From contig DASTPP010000262.1 of the NCBI GenBank assembly GCA_035762175.1, positions 1-10,635 on the forward strand: a DNA stretch of 10,635 nucleotides, written 5' to 3'. This document shows positions 1 through 6,552 of this stretch, in pieces (the first letter of the stretch is position 1; the number at the start of each line of letters is the position of its first letter). This stretch comes from DASTPP01 sp035762175. Lineage in GTDB: Bacteria; Myxococcota_A; Polyangia; Polyangiales; Polyangiaceae. The notes under the pieces are model-generated. The model worked only from the letters and a program-made list of their open reading frames with translations, searched no databases and was not told where the DNA came from. A program made the position numbers and the translations under genes.

Positions 1-88
1 GCGCAGGGCGACGTCGAGCGCGTCCGCGAGCCGAGGGGGGTAGATTCGTGTTTGGTGCTCGCGGCGGCCGCGCGGCGCGCCCGGCGGC

Positions 89-185
89 CCCGTCGACGTC
101 GCCCGCGGGCAGCGCTCGCGCGCGGACCCGTCGACGTCGCCCGCGGGCGGCGCTCGCGCGCGGACCCGACGACGGCGCCCCCGCC
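89..185. repeat. 38-bp GC-rich tandem repeat, about 2.5 copies
   Basis: Units run 89-126 and 127-164 and differ at one base; a diverged partial third copy follows from 165 to about 185. Each unit begins CCCGTCGACG and ends CGCGCGCGGA, and holds the palindromes GTCGAC and CCCGCGGG. The unit is not a multiple of three and no coding pattern accompanies it. It lies in the first 325 bases, which otherwise contain only a hairpin and a promoter. Function unknown; it may be a variable-number repeat. Confidence 0.75.
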
Positions 186-189
186 TGTA

Positions 190-209
190 GCCCGAGGTTT
201 ACCTCGGGC
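190..209. terminator. Perfect 8-bp hairpin, possible terminator of an upstream gene
   Basis: GCCCGAGG and CCTCGGGC pair perfectly around a TTTA loop. No T-tract follows on either side, so it is not a classical intrinsic terminator. It sits about 50 bases before the promoter of the lipoprotein operon and could insulate that operon from transcription entering from the left edge. A protein-binding palindrome is the alternative. Confidence 0.45.
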
Positions 210-260
210 GCCTCCTCGCCGCGCGGCAGCCGTTTTGGGCCCGACGGACGCGCCCCCACG

Positions 261-281
261 TGGCACATTTTCTGCTATAAG
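261..281 (+). promoter_or_regulatory. Candidate sigma-54 promoter overlapping an extended -10
   Basis: TGGCAC at 261-266 and TGCT at 273-276 keep the exact GG-to-GC distance required by sigma-54 (consensus TGGCACG-N4-TTGCW); only two consensus bases differ. The same stretch also reads TGCTATAAG (273-281), an extended -10 for the housekeeping sigma, but there is no good -35. Both readings predict transcription starting near 287, giving a leader of about 39 nt that carries the ribosome binding site at 314-318. Myxobacteria use many sigma-54 promoters, so the first reading is slightly preferred. Confidence 0.5.
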
Positions 282-325
282 GCGCCGCAGTGGGGGGCTG
301 CTTCGATTGGGATGGAGGCAACCAC

Positions 326-810
326 GTGACGAGACTACGCACCGCATTGGTCCGAGGCGCCACCTGCGCCGCGCTCGCGCTTACGGCGAGCGGCTGTTAC
401 AAAGCGACGTTCATCCGTGACCCGCAGGCCGTGAAGGGCGAAGAGCACGACGAGTGGACGTCGTTCTTCATCTTCGGCCTGGCGGGCACGGCGCACATCG
501 ATGTGCACGAGTTCTGCCCCTCGGGCAACGTTGCCCAGGTGCGCACGGGCGGCAACTTCGGCACCGGCCTCGTGTCGGTGCTCACGTTCGGCATCTACAC
601 GCCGCGCAAGGTGTACGTCACGTGCGCGGCCGACCAGCGGACGGGCGCGGTCGCGCCGCGCTACGAGATCGACACCGACCGCAAGGGCCGCCCGACGGCC
701 GTCCGGCGCTACGCCGACGGCGACGTCGAGGTCGCGGCCGCGGTCGAGCCGGCCGGCGACGGGGGCGACGGCGCCTACCGCGTCCGCTTCGCCCGGAAGG
801 AGGCGGCCCA

Positions 811-814
<4 letters not shown>
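326..814 (+). CDS. Bor/Iss-family lipoprotein, first of a tandem pair
   Basis: A 162-residue predicted lipoprotein of the Bor family (phage lambda Bor and E. coli Iss, surface lipoproteins linked to serum resistance). The GTG at 326 is chosen because GGAGG (314-318) lies 7 nt before it and a signal peptide with lipobox ASGC follows directly, with Cys24 as the acylated residue; the in-frame GTG at 290 lacks both. After the signal comes the family core: FIFGLAGTAHIDV, then CPSG (Cys64), a short variable stretch, and TFGIYTPRKVYVTCA ending at Cys100. The GIYTP motif and the two spaced cysteines match Bor. The C-terminal ~60 residues are charged, extend beyond the usual Bor length (~97 aa) and are of unknown role. 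The stop overlaps the start of the next gene (ATGA), so the two are translationally coupled. Its role in a free-living bacterium is unknown; probably outer-membrane anchored. Confidence 0.85.
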
Positions 815-1233
<419 letters not shown>

Positions 1234-1434
1234 CGCGCCCCGCGAAGGGCGCGGCCCGGGCTTCGGCCTGGGCGCACGGCGGAGGCGCATTGGCGGACGC
1301 GCCCCGCGAAGGGCGCGGCCCGAGCTTCGGCCTGGGCGCACCGCAGAGTCGCCTTGGCGGACGCGCCCCGCGAAGGGCGCGTCCCGGGCTTCGGCCTGGG
1401 CGCACGGCAGAGTCGCATCGGCGGACGCGCCCCG
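1234..1434. repeat. 64-bp tandem repeat with two hairpins per unit
   Basis: Three full units (1234-1297, 1298-1361, 1362-1425) and a 9-base start of a fourth begin immediately after the stop codon of the second lipoprotein gene. Each unit opens with CGCGCCC/GGGCGCG around a 6-nt loop, followed by a second stem of about 8 bp (GCCCGGGC/GCCTGGGC, one G-U pair) capped by a TTCG tetraloop closed by C-G. Unit 2 has one mismatch in the second stem and unit 3 loses its outermost pair. The array lies between two convergent genes and could act as a bidirectional terminator or RNA 3'-end stabiliser, similar in logic to REP/BIME elements. There is no T-tract. Confidence 0.8.
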
Positions 1435-1525
1435 ACGCGGTCGCGACGGGCGCTCGGGCCGCCGCGCACCGACCCCTCGCCGGCGTCCGGCCTTGGCGCC
1501 GCGACGCCGGCGGGAGGCGTCGGGT

Positions 1526-2353
1526 TCACCCTGCGTCCGGCTCGTCGCCCCCTTCGATCGGCTCTTCGCCCGACCCCACGCCCGGCTCATCGCCGTCGGG
1601 AGCCTCGGGCGCCAGCGCCTTGCGCCCGCCGCCCGAGCTCTTCCAGGTGGCGAGCGGCTCGAGCAGCCCGCGGCACATTGCCTGCGCCGCGGGGTCATCT
1701 TCGTGCTCGTCGAGGTAGGCGGCGACCTGCACCACGTAGCGGCGGACCGCGTCGAGCACGCGCTCGAGCGGCTCGCGCACCTTGACCTGGGCCTTCGCCT
1801 CGGCCTTACGCTGGGTCAGGTGCAGCACCGCGCCGTAGTTGGTGTACGCCGCCACGATCGCGCGCACGAAGGGCCCGGCCCCGAGCGCCTCGATGTGCGC
1901 GGCGATCGTTGGCTCGGCGAGGCGGTCGAGCTTCTTCTGCGATTCGGCCCACTGCTCGCGGTGCGGCAGCTTCAAGAAGCGTAGCCCCCGCGGAAATACC
2001 CGGTCGATGACCGCCCGGGCCCGCACCCCCCGCTCGACCCCCTCGGGCGTGGCGGTGAGCTTCGTCGAGCCGACCAGCATGGTGTGCAAGCCCGACCAGG
2101 CCCCGTCGAGCTCTTGGTCGGCCTTGGTGGCGGCCGAGGCGTCGACCTCGGGGGTGTCGTCTTGCTGTTGACGCGAGATGCGCAACGCCTCGCATTCGGT
2201 TTCGAGGCGCTTGAGGGGGCGTACGAAACGGGGGGGTAGCTTCGGCTCTTGGCGCGCCGTCGTGATGAGGGCAGTGCCGAGGGCCATGGCCGACGTGGCC
2301 GAGGTGCGGGGGACGGCGACGAGATTGACGGGAGAAAACGAACGATTGAACAC
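1526..2353 (-). CDS. Conserved-type hypothetical protein, helical, acidic C-terminus
   Basis: A 275-residue protein of unrecognised function. The GTG at 2353 is preferred because GGAGG lies 4 nt before it; an in-frame ATG at 2287 without a ribosome binding site is the alternative, and a longer in-frame start at 2419 has no such support. The body looks largely alpha-helical and amphipathic, with charged segments such as LKRLETECEALRI and REQWAESQKKLDRLAE, and a conserved-looking middle VRAIVAAYTNYGAVLHLTQ. Residues from about 241 onward are a disordered acidic G/D/E/P-rich tail. There is no transmembrane segment and no recognisable catalytic motif. It converges on the lipoprotein operon across the 64-bp repeats, and its upstream region holds the heptamer and 42-bp arrays. 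It resembles uncharacterised myxobacterial proteins from memory only. Confidence 0.7.
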   Translation of the reverse strand: MFNRSFSPVNLVAVPRTSATSAMALGTALITTARQEPKLPPRFVRPLKRLETECEALRISRQQQDDTPEVDASAATKADQELDGAWSGLHTMLVGSTKLTATPEGVERGVRARAVIDRVFPRGLRFLKLPHREQWAESQKKLDRLAEPTIAAHIEALGAGPFVRAIVAAYTNYGAVLHLTQRKAEAKAQVKVREPLERVLDAVRRYVVQVAAYLDEHEDDPAAQAMCRGLLEPLATWKSSGGGRKALAPEAPDGDEPGVGSGEEPIEGGDEPDAG

Positions 2354-2496
2354 GGTGCCTCCGACAGAGAAAAAAGAAGTGGGGAGAGAGAGGCAGCCGG
2401 GGGCGCCCCCATGGCGCACGACGGGCCTCTTGATCTCCCCCTCGGTCAGGGCGCCGACCCAGTTGCGTGGGACGTCGAAAAAAAATCGCCCCCCCT

Positions 2497-2601
2497 CGCC
2501 CCTCTCTCCTCGTCCCTCGTCCCTCGCCCCTCGCCCCTCTCTCCTCGCCCCTCTCTCCTCGCCCTTCGCCCTTCGCCCTTCGCCCCTCGCCGTTCCCCCC
2601 T
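2497..2601. repeat. Heptamer tandem repeat, 15 pyrimidine-rich copies
   Basis: Fifteen contiguous 7-mers without interruption, of the forms CGCCCCT, CTCTCCT, CGTCCCT, CGCCCTT and, at the end, CGCCGTT and CCCCCCT. The plus strand is nearly all pyrimidine and the minus strand nearly all purine. Seven is not a multiple of three, so the tract is not selected as coding. It lies about 140 bp upstream of the start of the minus-strand gene ending at 1526. Such tracts are prone to slippage and could vary between strains. Confidence 0.85.
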
Positions 2602-2618
2602 CCCGAACCGGGCCAAAA

Positions 2619-2842
2619 CGTGAATCGTCACGTTTTTTTGCCTCCCCGAACCCCCGAAAACGTGACGATTCACGTTTTTTTGGGTCCGAGAACCCCCGAG
2701 AACGTGAATCGTCACGTTTTTTTGCCTCCCCGAACCCCCAAAAACGTGACGATTCACGCCGTTTTGCCCGCCGGGCCCTTCGCGAACGTGACGATTCACG
2801 TTTTTACGCCTTCCGGCGGCTTCCGCGCCGTCAATCGTGGCG
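2619..2842. repeat. 42-bp-period array of AACGTGA palindromes with T-tracts
   Basis: Five 14-bp cores start at 2619, 2661, 2703, 2745 and 2787, exactly 42 bp apart, and a decayed sixth (11 of 14 bases) starts at 2829 on the same grid. Each core is CGTGA-N4-TCACG; most are flanked to give AACGTGA/TCACGTT arms. The centre is ATCG in copies 1, 3 and 6 and its reverse complement CGAT in copies 2, 4 and 5, so orientation alternates at first. T7 follows copies 1-3 and shorter T-runs follow 4 and 5. Units 1 and 3 are identical apart from one base. The interval of 42 bp equals four helical turns, placing all palindromes and T-tracts on one DNA face. Possible roles: operator array, curved DNA, or tandem weak terminators. 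Confidence 0.9.
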
Positions 2843-2846
2843 TTGC

Positions 2847-2951
2847 CTACGTGGGTCCGCAAAAGTTTTTTGACAGTGGTCCAAGGCCGCACCCCAGGCG
2901 GAGGCTTCTTCGGCCGTGGCTGGCGTCCAAAACTGCTGCGGACCCACTTAG
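2847..2951. mobile_element. MITE-like element with 23-bp imperfect terminal inverted repeats
   Basis: The left arm (2847-2869) and right arm (2929-2951) match at 20 of 23 positions when one is reverse-complemented, including an uninterrupted GTGGGTCCGCA / TGCGGACCCAC and a shared AGTTTT. The roughly 60-bp interior has no coding potential. If the outer TA at 2848-2849 and 2949-2950 is a target duplication, the element would be about 99 bp and of Tc1/mariner (IS630) style; that is inference. A long cruciform or a large RNA hairpin are alternatives. It directly follows the last decayed copy of the 42-bp array. Confidence 0.5.
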
Positions 2952-3053
2952 CGGCGGCACAGAGGTTGCCCGGCGCCCTCGAGACCACGCCGCCCCCACG
3001 CCGTGCCTCGGCGGCGCAGGCAATGCCCCTTCGCCTCGTGGCGACTGACGGCG

Positions 3054-3677
3054 TCAGCGTGAGCGCGACGGCCGAGCGGCCCCCGCACGCTGACCGGTCG
3101 CGCCCGTCGCTCGGCGACCGTCGCGCTCTCGGCCGCCTGCGGCGGGGGCCTGGCCCACACGCTGAGCAGACGCGCCGGTCACTCGACGACGGGCCGGCGC
3201 CTTCGCAGCGGCCCGACCCTTGAGCGCCTCGGCCACGGTTTCCGCCGTGAGCGCTTGCTCGAGCCACCGGTCGAGCGTGGCGAGGTCGGCGCAGGCCTCG
3301 ATCTTGGCCTCGTCGGCGGGGCTCGGCTTGAGCTTGCGCGCGGCGAGCACGCGGCGCACGGCGGCGCGCGCCTGCACCAACTGCCCTTCTACTCGCGCCT
3401 GGCCCCAGTAGTCGAGCATCGTCACGACAAACTCCTGCTCTTCGCGGGTACGGGTCGGCTTCTTCTCGAGCGCGTGTCGCAACTGTAGCAAAATTTGCCC
3501 GGCCACGGCGCGCTCGTGCGCGTCCTCGGGCAGCGCGGCCAGATCTTCGAGCGCGCGCGGCAAGAGCGGCCCCGCCGCCATCAGGCGCACGAGCAAGGTC
3601 GAGCGCGTGCGCGCGAGCTCGCTCGCCACGACGACCCCGACGCGCAAGAACCCCGGCGCGCGCTTCTGAGGGGTGGC
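3054..3677 (-). pseudogene. C-terminal fragment of an Rpn-type nuclease/transposase-like protein
   Basis: Reading leftward, the frame carries a recognisable Rpn-like C-terminal region: TPQKRAPGFLRVGVVVASEL near the upstream end, then LPEDAHERAVAGQILLQLRH, RTREEQEFVVTML, and the terminal helix pair LATLDRWLEQALTAETVAEAL. The N-terminal PD-(D/E)XK nuclease domain is absent. The frame stays open upstream to a stop at 3867-3869, but that stretch does not resemble the family and holds no ATG, GTG or TTG. The only nearby start is a TTG at 3645-3647, inside the conserved part and without a ribosome binding site. The last ~50 residues are R/G/A-rich and may be read-through after a frameshift. Homology is recalled from family pattern; truncation is read from the sequence. 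Confidence 0.6.
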
Positions 3678-3770
3678 GTGCCGATCTCGAAGTGGGGCAA
3701 CCCGGACGACGCGTGGGTGAACGTCATCGAAGGCCTGCGCGAGTTGCTCGCGACGGTGCAGGCGCGCTGA
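3675..3770 (+). pseudogene. C-terminal remnant resembling a bacterial TIR-domain protein
   Basis: The last ~30 codons read VPISKWGNPDDAW followed by VNVIEGLRELLATVQAR and a TGA at 3768. The pattern P(I/V)(S/T)xWxNxD(D/E)AWxxVxxGLR is typical of the end of bacterial TIR or related effector proteins, where it follows the Rossmann-like domain. Nothing of the rest of such a domain is seen upstream in this frame; instead the sequence becomes the Rpn-like fragment on the other strand. It therefore looks like the 3' end of a gene cut off by rearrangement. Family assignment from one short motif is tentative. Confidence 0.4.
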
Positions 3771-3823
3771 CCCCGGCGCGGTGCCGGCGCGCGCTCGTTC
3801 GCGCGGCCCGCCCGCTTCGCCCT

Positions 3824-3839
3824 TGGCATGCGCTTTGCG
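3824..3839 (+). promoter_or_regulatory. Candidate sigma-54 promoter
   Basis: TGGCATG-CGCT-TTGCG fits the sigma-54 consensus TGGCACG-N4-TTGCW with two mismatches and the exact GG-to-GC distance. Predicted transcription start is near 3850, about 195 nt before the gene at 4045. No upstream activator site could be identified. Confidence 0.4.
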
Positions 3840-3883
3840 AACAGAAGGGCCACCCCGAATCGCACTCTATTCATACTTTCACC

Positions 3884-3911
3884 TTGTCCATTTCACCCCA
3901 TCGCGTACAAT
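3884..3911 (+). promoter_or_regulatory. Candidate sigma-70-type promoter
   Basis: TTGTCC (3884-3889), a 16-bp spacer and TACAAT (3906-3911) lie in an AT-richer patch that is unusual in this window. It would give a leader of about 125 nt for the gene at 4045. It is an alternative or addition to the sigma-54-like site just upstream. Confidence 0.35.
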
Positions 3912-4044
3912 CATCTCTACGCGACGCCGCCGCCCGCGCCGGTGCGGGCGGTGTCGGTCGCCGGCCCCAAGTCGGCCCTCGCATCGGGTTCCAGCCGACG
4001 CGAGCGCCTGGGCCTCACCCGTTCGCTAACAACGGAGAGACTTG

Positions 4045-4620
4045 ATGGTGAAGCTACCCCGTCACCGCACCGATCGCAAACGCCCCCTTCCCGCCCCCTC
4101 GCCCCCCTCGCCCGCCGAGCCGGCCCCGACGCCCGTTTCGGGCGAGGGTGGGCCCGAGGCTGAGGGCCCCCCGCCGCCACCGGTGTGCCCCGCCGACGAG
4201 CTCGACGCCCGCCTCGCCGACCCCGACGAGGGCGCCTTTCTGTACGGCCTCGAAACGCGCGTCGTCTACCCCACCTTGGTCGAAGAGGTCACCGCCGCCG
4301 GCATGCGCGTTCTGAAGGTCGTTCGCGAGAACGACGACCCCGCCCTTTGGTACTGGTACGAAGATTTGGAGTGCGATCTCGGCTTCCTGCGCGAGCGCGC
4401 CGCCTATTCGATGGGGTGGGAGCACGGCTCGGCCGACGGCCGCGCCGAGTTCTTTCGTAGCCAGGCGCCCGCGCTGAGCAAGAAGGCGAAGCGTCTCGCC
4501 GACCAAGCGAGGGCGCTCGTGGTCAACGGCGCCCTGACGCCCCACGAGGCGACGGCGATTCTGCTCGAGACCGCGTGGGCCATTTTGCACACGCCGCCGG
4601 CGCCGCCTTACGCGGGCTGA
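4045..4620 (+). CDS. Hypothetical protein with proline-rich N-terminus
   Basis: A 191-residue protein not recognised as any named family. The ATG at 4045 is preferred because GGAGAG lies 5 nt upstream (4034-4039); a TTG one codon earlier is less likely. Residues 1-12 are basic, 14-48 are P/A/E-rich and probably disordered, and 50-186 form the apparent globular part. That part is helical and mixed-charge, with LWYWYEDLECDLGFLRER, then AAYSMGWEHGSADGRAEFF, then a C-terminal helical pair. There is no signal peptide or membrane span, so it is likely cytoplasmic. Third codon positions are almost all G or C, as in the other real genes. It is preceded by two candidate promoters and followed by the GCGCGCTYGGCAC repeats; no partner gene is implied by the context. 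Confidence 0.75.
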   Translation: MVKLPRHRTDRKRPLPAPSPPSPAEPAPTPVSGEGGPEAEGPPPPPVCPADELDARLADPDEGAFLYGLETRVVYPTLVEEVTAAGMRVLKVVRENDDPALWYWYEDLECDLGFLRERAAYSMGWEHGSADGRAEFFRSQAPALSKKAKRLADQARALVVNGALTPHEATAILLETAWAILHTPPAPPYAG

Positions 4621-4681
4621 AGCGCCTTCGCGCCTCCGCCCCCGCGGCCGGCTCGGGCCCGGGGCGGCGGGCGGGGCGCGG

Positions 4682-4839
4682 GCGCGCTCGGCACACGGGC
4701 GCGCTCGGCACACCCGGGCGCGCTCGGCACGCCGGCGCGCTCGGCACACGCGGCGGGCGCGCTTGGCACGCCGGCGCGCTCGGCACGCGGGCGCGCTCGG
4801 CACACGCGAGCGCGCTTGGCACGCCGGCGCGCCTGCGCC
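4682..4839. repeat. Nine interspersed copies of GCGCGCTYGGCAC
   Basis: Cores begin at 4682, 4699, 4718, 4735, 4757, 4774, 4791 and 4810, with a degenerate ninth at 4827. Steps are mostly 17 bp, with 19, 22 and 19 between some copies. Copies 5 and 8 have TTGGCAC and the others TCGGCAC. The variable 4-9 bases between cores are G/C/A only. The irregular spacing breaks any reading frame, so the array is non-coding. It fills the space between the 191-residue gene and the small peptide gene and could be a regulator-binding array or a slippage product. Confidence 0.85.
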
Positions 4840-4915
4840 AAGATTGGCGTCGTCTCCGCGGGGCGCGGGTAGGCTGCGTCGCTCGGGGCACCTTCGTACG
4901 ACAGGAGAGGCGCCG

Positions 4916-5077
4916 ATGAAGCGAGAAGAAGAGGCCCAGGGCACGAAGCAGAGCGAGGCCGAGGTGCGGCCGGCCGTCCGGGGCATGAAGATTCGAAAGA
5001 AGCTGCGCCTGGGCGTCCGGGCGGGCTTCAGCGGCAACAACGAGACCCACACCAACACCCCGAACCAAATGTCTTGA
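4916..5077 (+). CDS. Small basic peptide, possible modified-peptide precursor
   Basis: A 53-residue peptide. The start is firm: AGGAGAGG (4903-4910) lies 5 nt before ATG. It has a charged N-terminal half (KREEEAQGTKQSEAEV), a basic centre (MKIRKKLRLGVRAG), and a polar end rich in N and T, GNNETHTNTPNQMS. This leader-like then polar-core layout is what ribosomally made, modified peptides (RiPPs) often show. There is no signal peptide or cysteine. A short hairpin follows and then a JmjC oxygenase gene 188 nt downstream on the same strand, which could act on N, H or R side chains of the core. The layout is seen; the precursor role is inference. It could also be a small regulatory or DNA/RNA-binding peptide. 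Confidence 0.6.
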   Translation: MKREEEAQGTKQSEAEVRPAVRGMKIRKKLRLGVRAGFSGNNETHTNTPNQMS

Positions 5078-5089
5078 CGCGCGCCCGCT

Positions 5090-5106
5090 CGGGCCCCCTC
5101 GGCCCG
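5090..5106 (+). terminator. Short GC hairpin between peptide and oxygenase genes
   Basis: CGGGCC and GGCCCG pair around a 5-nt loop, starting 12 nt after the peptide stop. No T-tract follows. An attenuating hairpin after a precursor gene is common where the peptide must be made in excess over its enzyme, but in a GC-rich genome a 6-bp stem can arise by chance. Confidence 0.3.
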
Positions 5107-5265
5107 TGGGGCGTGGGTAAGACGCGGCGCGGCGGTGGGCCCGGCCGCGCGACCGTTTGTGCCACCAGGCCCGGGGGCTGTCCTTCGCCTCGTCGCGCCC
5201 GACCCGGCGCCTGGCGGCGGCGAGCGCGCTGGCGTACAAGCGGCCGGGGGGTCGAGCGAACGACG

Positions 5266-6552
5266 ATGCAGGGTGACGATGACGAGCTGAGCCGGCTGCT
5301 GGCCCCGGTGACCCCCGAGGCCTTCGTGGGGCGCTACTGGGGGCGCGAGCCGCTCTATGTTCGGGGGCGCGCCGACAAGTTCGCGGGCCTCTTCGACCGC
5401 GCGGCGTTCGAGCGCCTGCGCCGCGACCCGCCCCGGCGGCTCGAGATCAATTGCAGCTTTTCCGATTACGGCAACCGCGCCGCGGCGCGCGCCGGCCGCC
5501 GGCCCGTCACGCGCATCACCGCGAACCAGTACGACGCGATGCTGGCGGCGGGCGCGACGCTCACGCTCCTGCCGCTGCAGGCGCTCGAGCCCAAGGTGGC
5601 GAGGTTCGCGGCGTCGTTGAAGGCGCAGCTCGCGTACGCCGGCGATCTGCTCTGCACCGCCTGGCTGTCGCCGCCCGGCGCCGGGGTCGGCGCCCACTTC
5701 GACGGGCGCGCGGTCATCACGCTGCAGCTCGAGGGCGAGAAGCGGTGGCGCATCTCGCCGCGGCCCGCGCTCCCGTGGGCGGAGCACCTCGGCCTGGCGC
5801 GCGAAGACGGCACCTGCTCGTACGACTACCTGGGCGGCGAGGCCCCCGAGGTCGAGCCCTGGGAAGAGGACGTCGCGCTGGTGCGCGACGGCGACCTCGT
5901 CGACGTGCTCTTGCGGCCCGGCGACCTGCTCTACGTGCCCGCGGGCGTCTACCACGAGACGCGGGCCGAGGGCGACGCGCCCTCGCTGGCGCTGAACGTC
6001 GACTTCGCCCCCGTCTCGTTTTGGAACGTGCTCGACCTCGCGGTGCGCCCCGCGCTGCGCGCCGACCCCGCCTGGCGCCACCTGCCGCCGGCCCCCGCGG
6101 CGGCCGAGGGCGGGCGGCTGCCCGCGCACGTCAAGGCGTTCTTTCTCGCGCGCCTCGACGAGCTGCGCGCCCGCCTCGACGAGCTGCGCGGCGACGAGCT
6201 CGCGCTCAACGCCGCGTGGCAAGAGCTCGTCGCGTCGCTCGACGGCCCGCCCCTCGCGCCGTCGCCGGCCGCGGGGCTCGCGCCCGACGACGTGCTGTGC
6301 CTTTCGGCCGAGCGCCCGACCACCTGCGCGCTGGGCCGCGACGGCGAGGGGCGCGAGATCGTGTACCTCTTTCACGGCGGCCGCGAGGTGAGCTTCGACG
6401 AGCCGCGGCTCGTCGAGTTCGGCCGCGGCCTCGCCCGGCGCCGGGCCTTCGCCGCGCGAGAGGCGCTCGACTGGGCGCCCGGCCTGCGCTGGGACGAGGC
6501 GCGCGAGCTGCTCGAGGTCTTGCTGCGCGAGGGCATTCTGACCCGCGCCTGA
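5266..6552 (+). CDS. Cupin/JmjC-family 2-oxoglutarate-Fe(II) oxygenase
   Basis: A 428-residue member of the cupin_4/JmjC family, which includes YcfD/RoxA (arginine hydroxylase of ribosomal protein L16) and human MINA53/NO66 (histidine hydroxylases). The ATG at 5266 begins the family's usual N-terminus, LLAPVTPEAFVGRYWGREPL; its ribosome binding site is weak. The iron site is intact: His144 and Asp146 in PPGAGVGAHFD, and His230 in GDLLYVPAGVYH. LQLEGEKRWRI (about 153-163) follows the first metal motif as in the family. The C-terminal ~130 residues fit the dimerisation and winged-helix domains, ending with the pattern WDEARELLEVLLREGIL. The substrate cannot be read from sequence: a ribosomal protein is the default, while the upstream 53-residue peptide is the attractive alternative. 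Probably cytoplasmic. Strong C/G third-position bias supports a native gene. Confidence 0.85.
   Translation: MQGDDDELSRLLAPVTPEAFVGRYWGREPLYVRGRADKFAGLFDRAAFERLRRDPPRRLEINCSFSDYGNRAAARAGRRPVTRITANQYDAMLAAGATLTLLPLQALEPKVARFAASLKAQLAYAGDLLCTAWLSPPGAGVGAHFDGRAVITLQLEGEKRWRISPRPALPWAEHLGLAREDGTCSYDYLGGEAPEVEPWEEDVALVRDGDLVDVLLRPGDLLYVPAGVYHETRAEGDAPSLALNVDFAPVSFWNVLDLAVRPALRADPAWRHLPPAPAAAEGGRLPAHVKAFFLARLDELRARLDELRGDELALNAAWQELVASLDGPPLAPSPAAGLAPDDVLCLSAERPTTCALGRDGEGREIVYLFHGGREVSFDEPRLVEFGRGLARRRAFAAREALDWAPGLRWDEARELLEVLLREGILTRA

Noticed and set aside
2399..2410. Perfect 12-bp palindrome GGGGGCGCCCCC as an operator
   Set aside because: It consists only of G and C in a GC-rich genome and has no second copy or supporting context.
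2619..2842. CRISPR array (regular 42-bp spacing, short repeats)
   Set aside because: The 'repeats' are only 14 bp and alternate in centre orientation, and the 'spacers' are themselves near-identical between units; no cas gene is present.
2178..3048. Long plus-strand reading frames with 14-residue repeats across the arrays
   Set aside because: 42 bp is a multiple of three, so several frames on both strands stay open by default; there is no ribosome binding site, and the neighbouring heptamer tract ignores frame.
4757..4775. Sigma-54 -24 boxes (TTGGCAC) inside the GCGCGCTYGGCAC repeats
   Set aside because: The -12 position reads CGCGC rather than TTGCW in each copy, so the resemblance is limited to half the promoter.
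4054..6375. 773-codon minus-strand open frame
   Set aside because: It is the antisense shadow of the 4045 gene, the peptide gene and the oxygenase gene, an expected artefact at this GC content.
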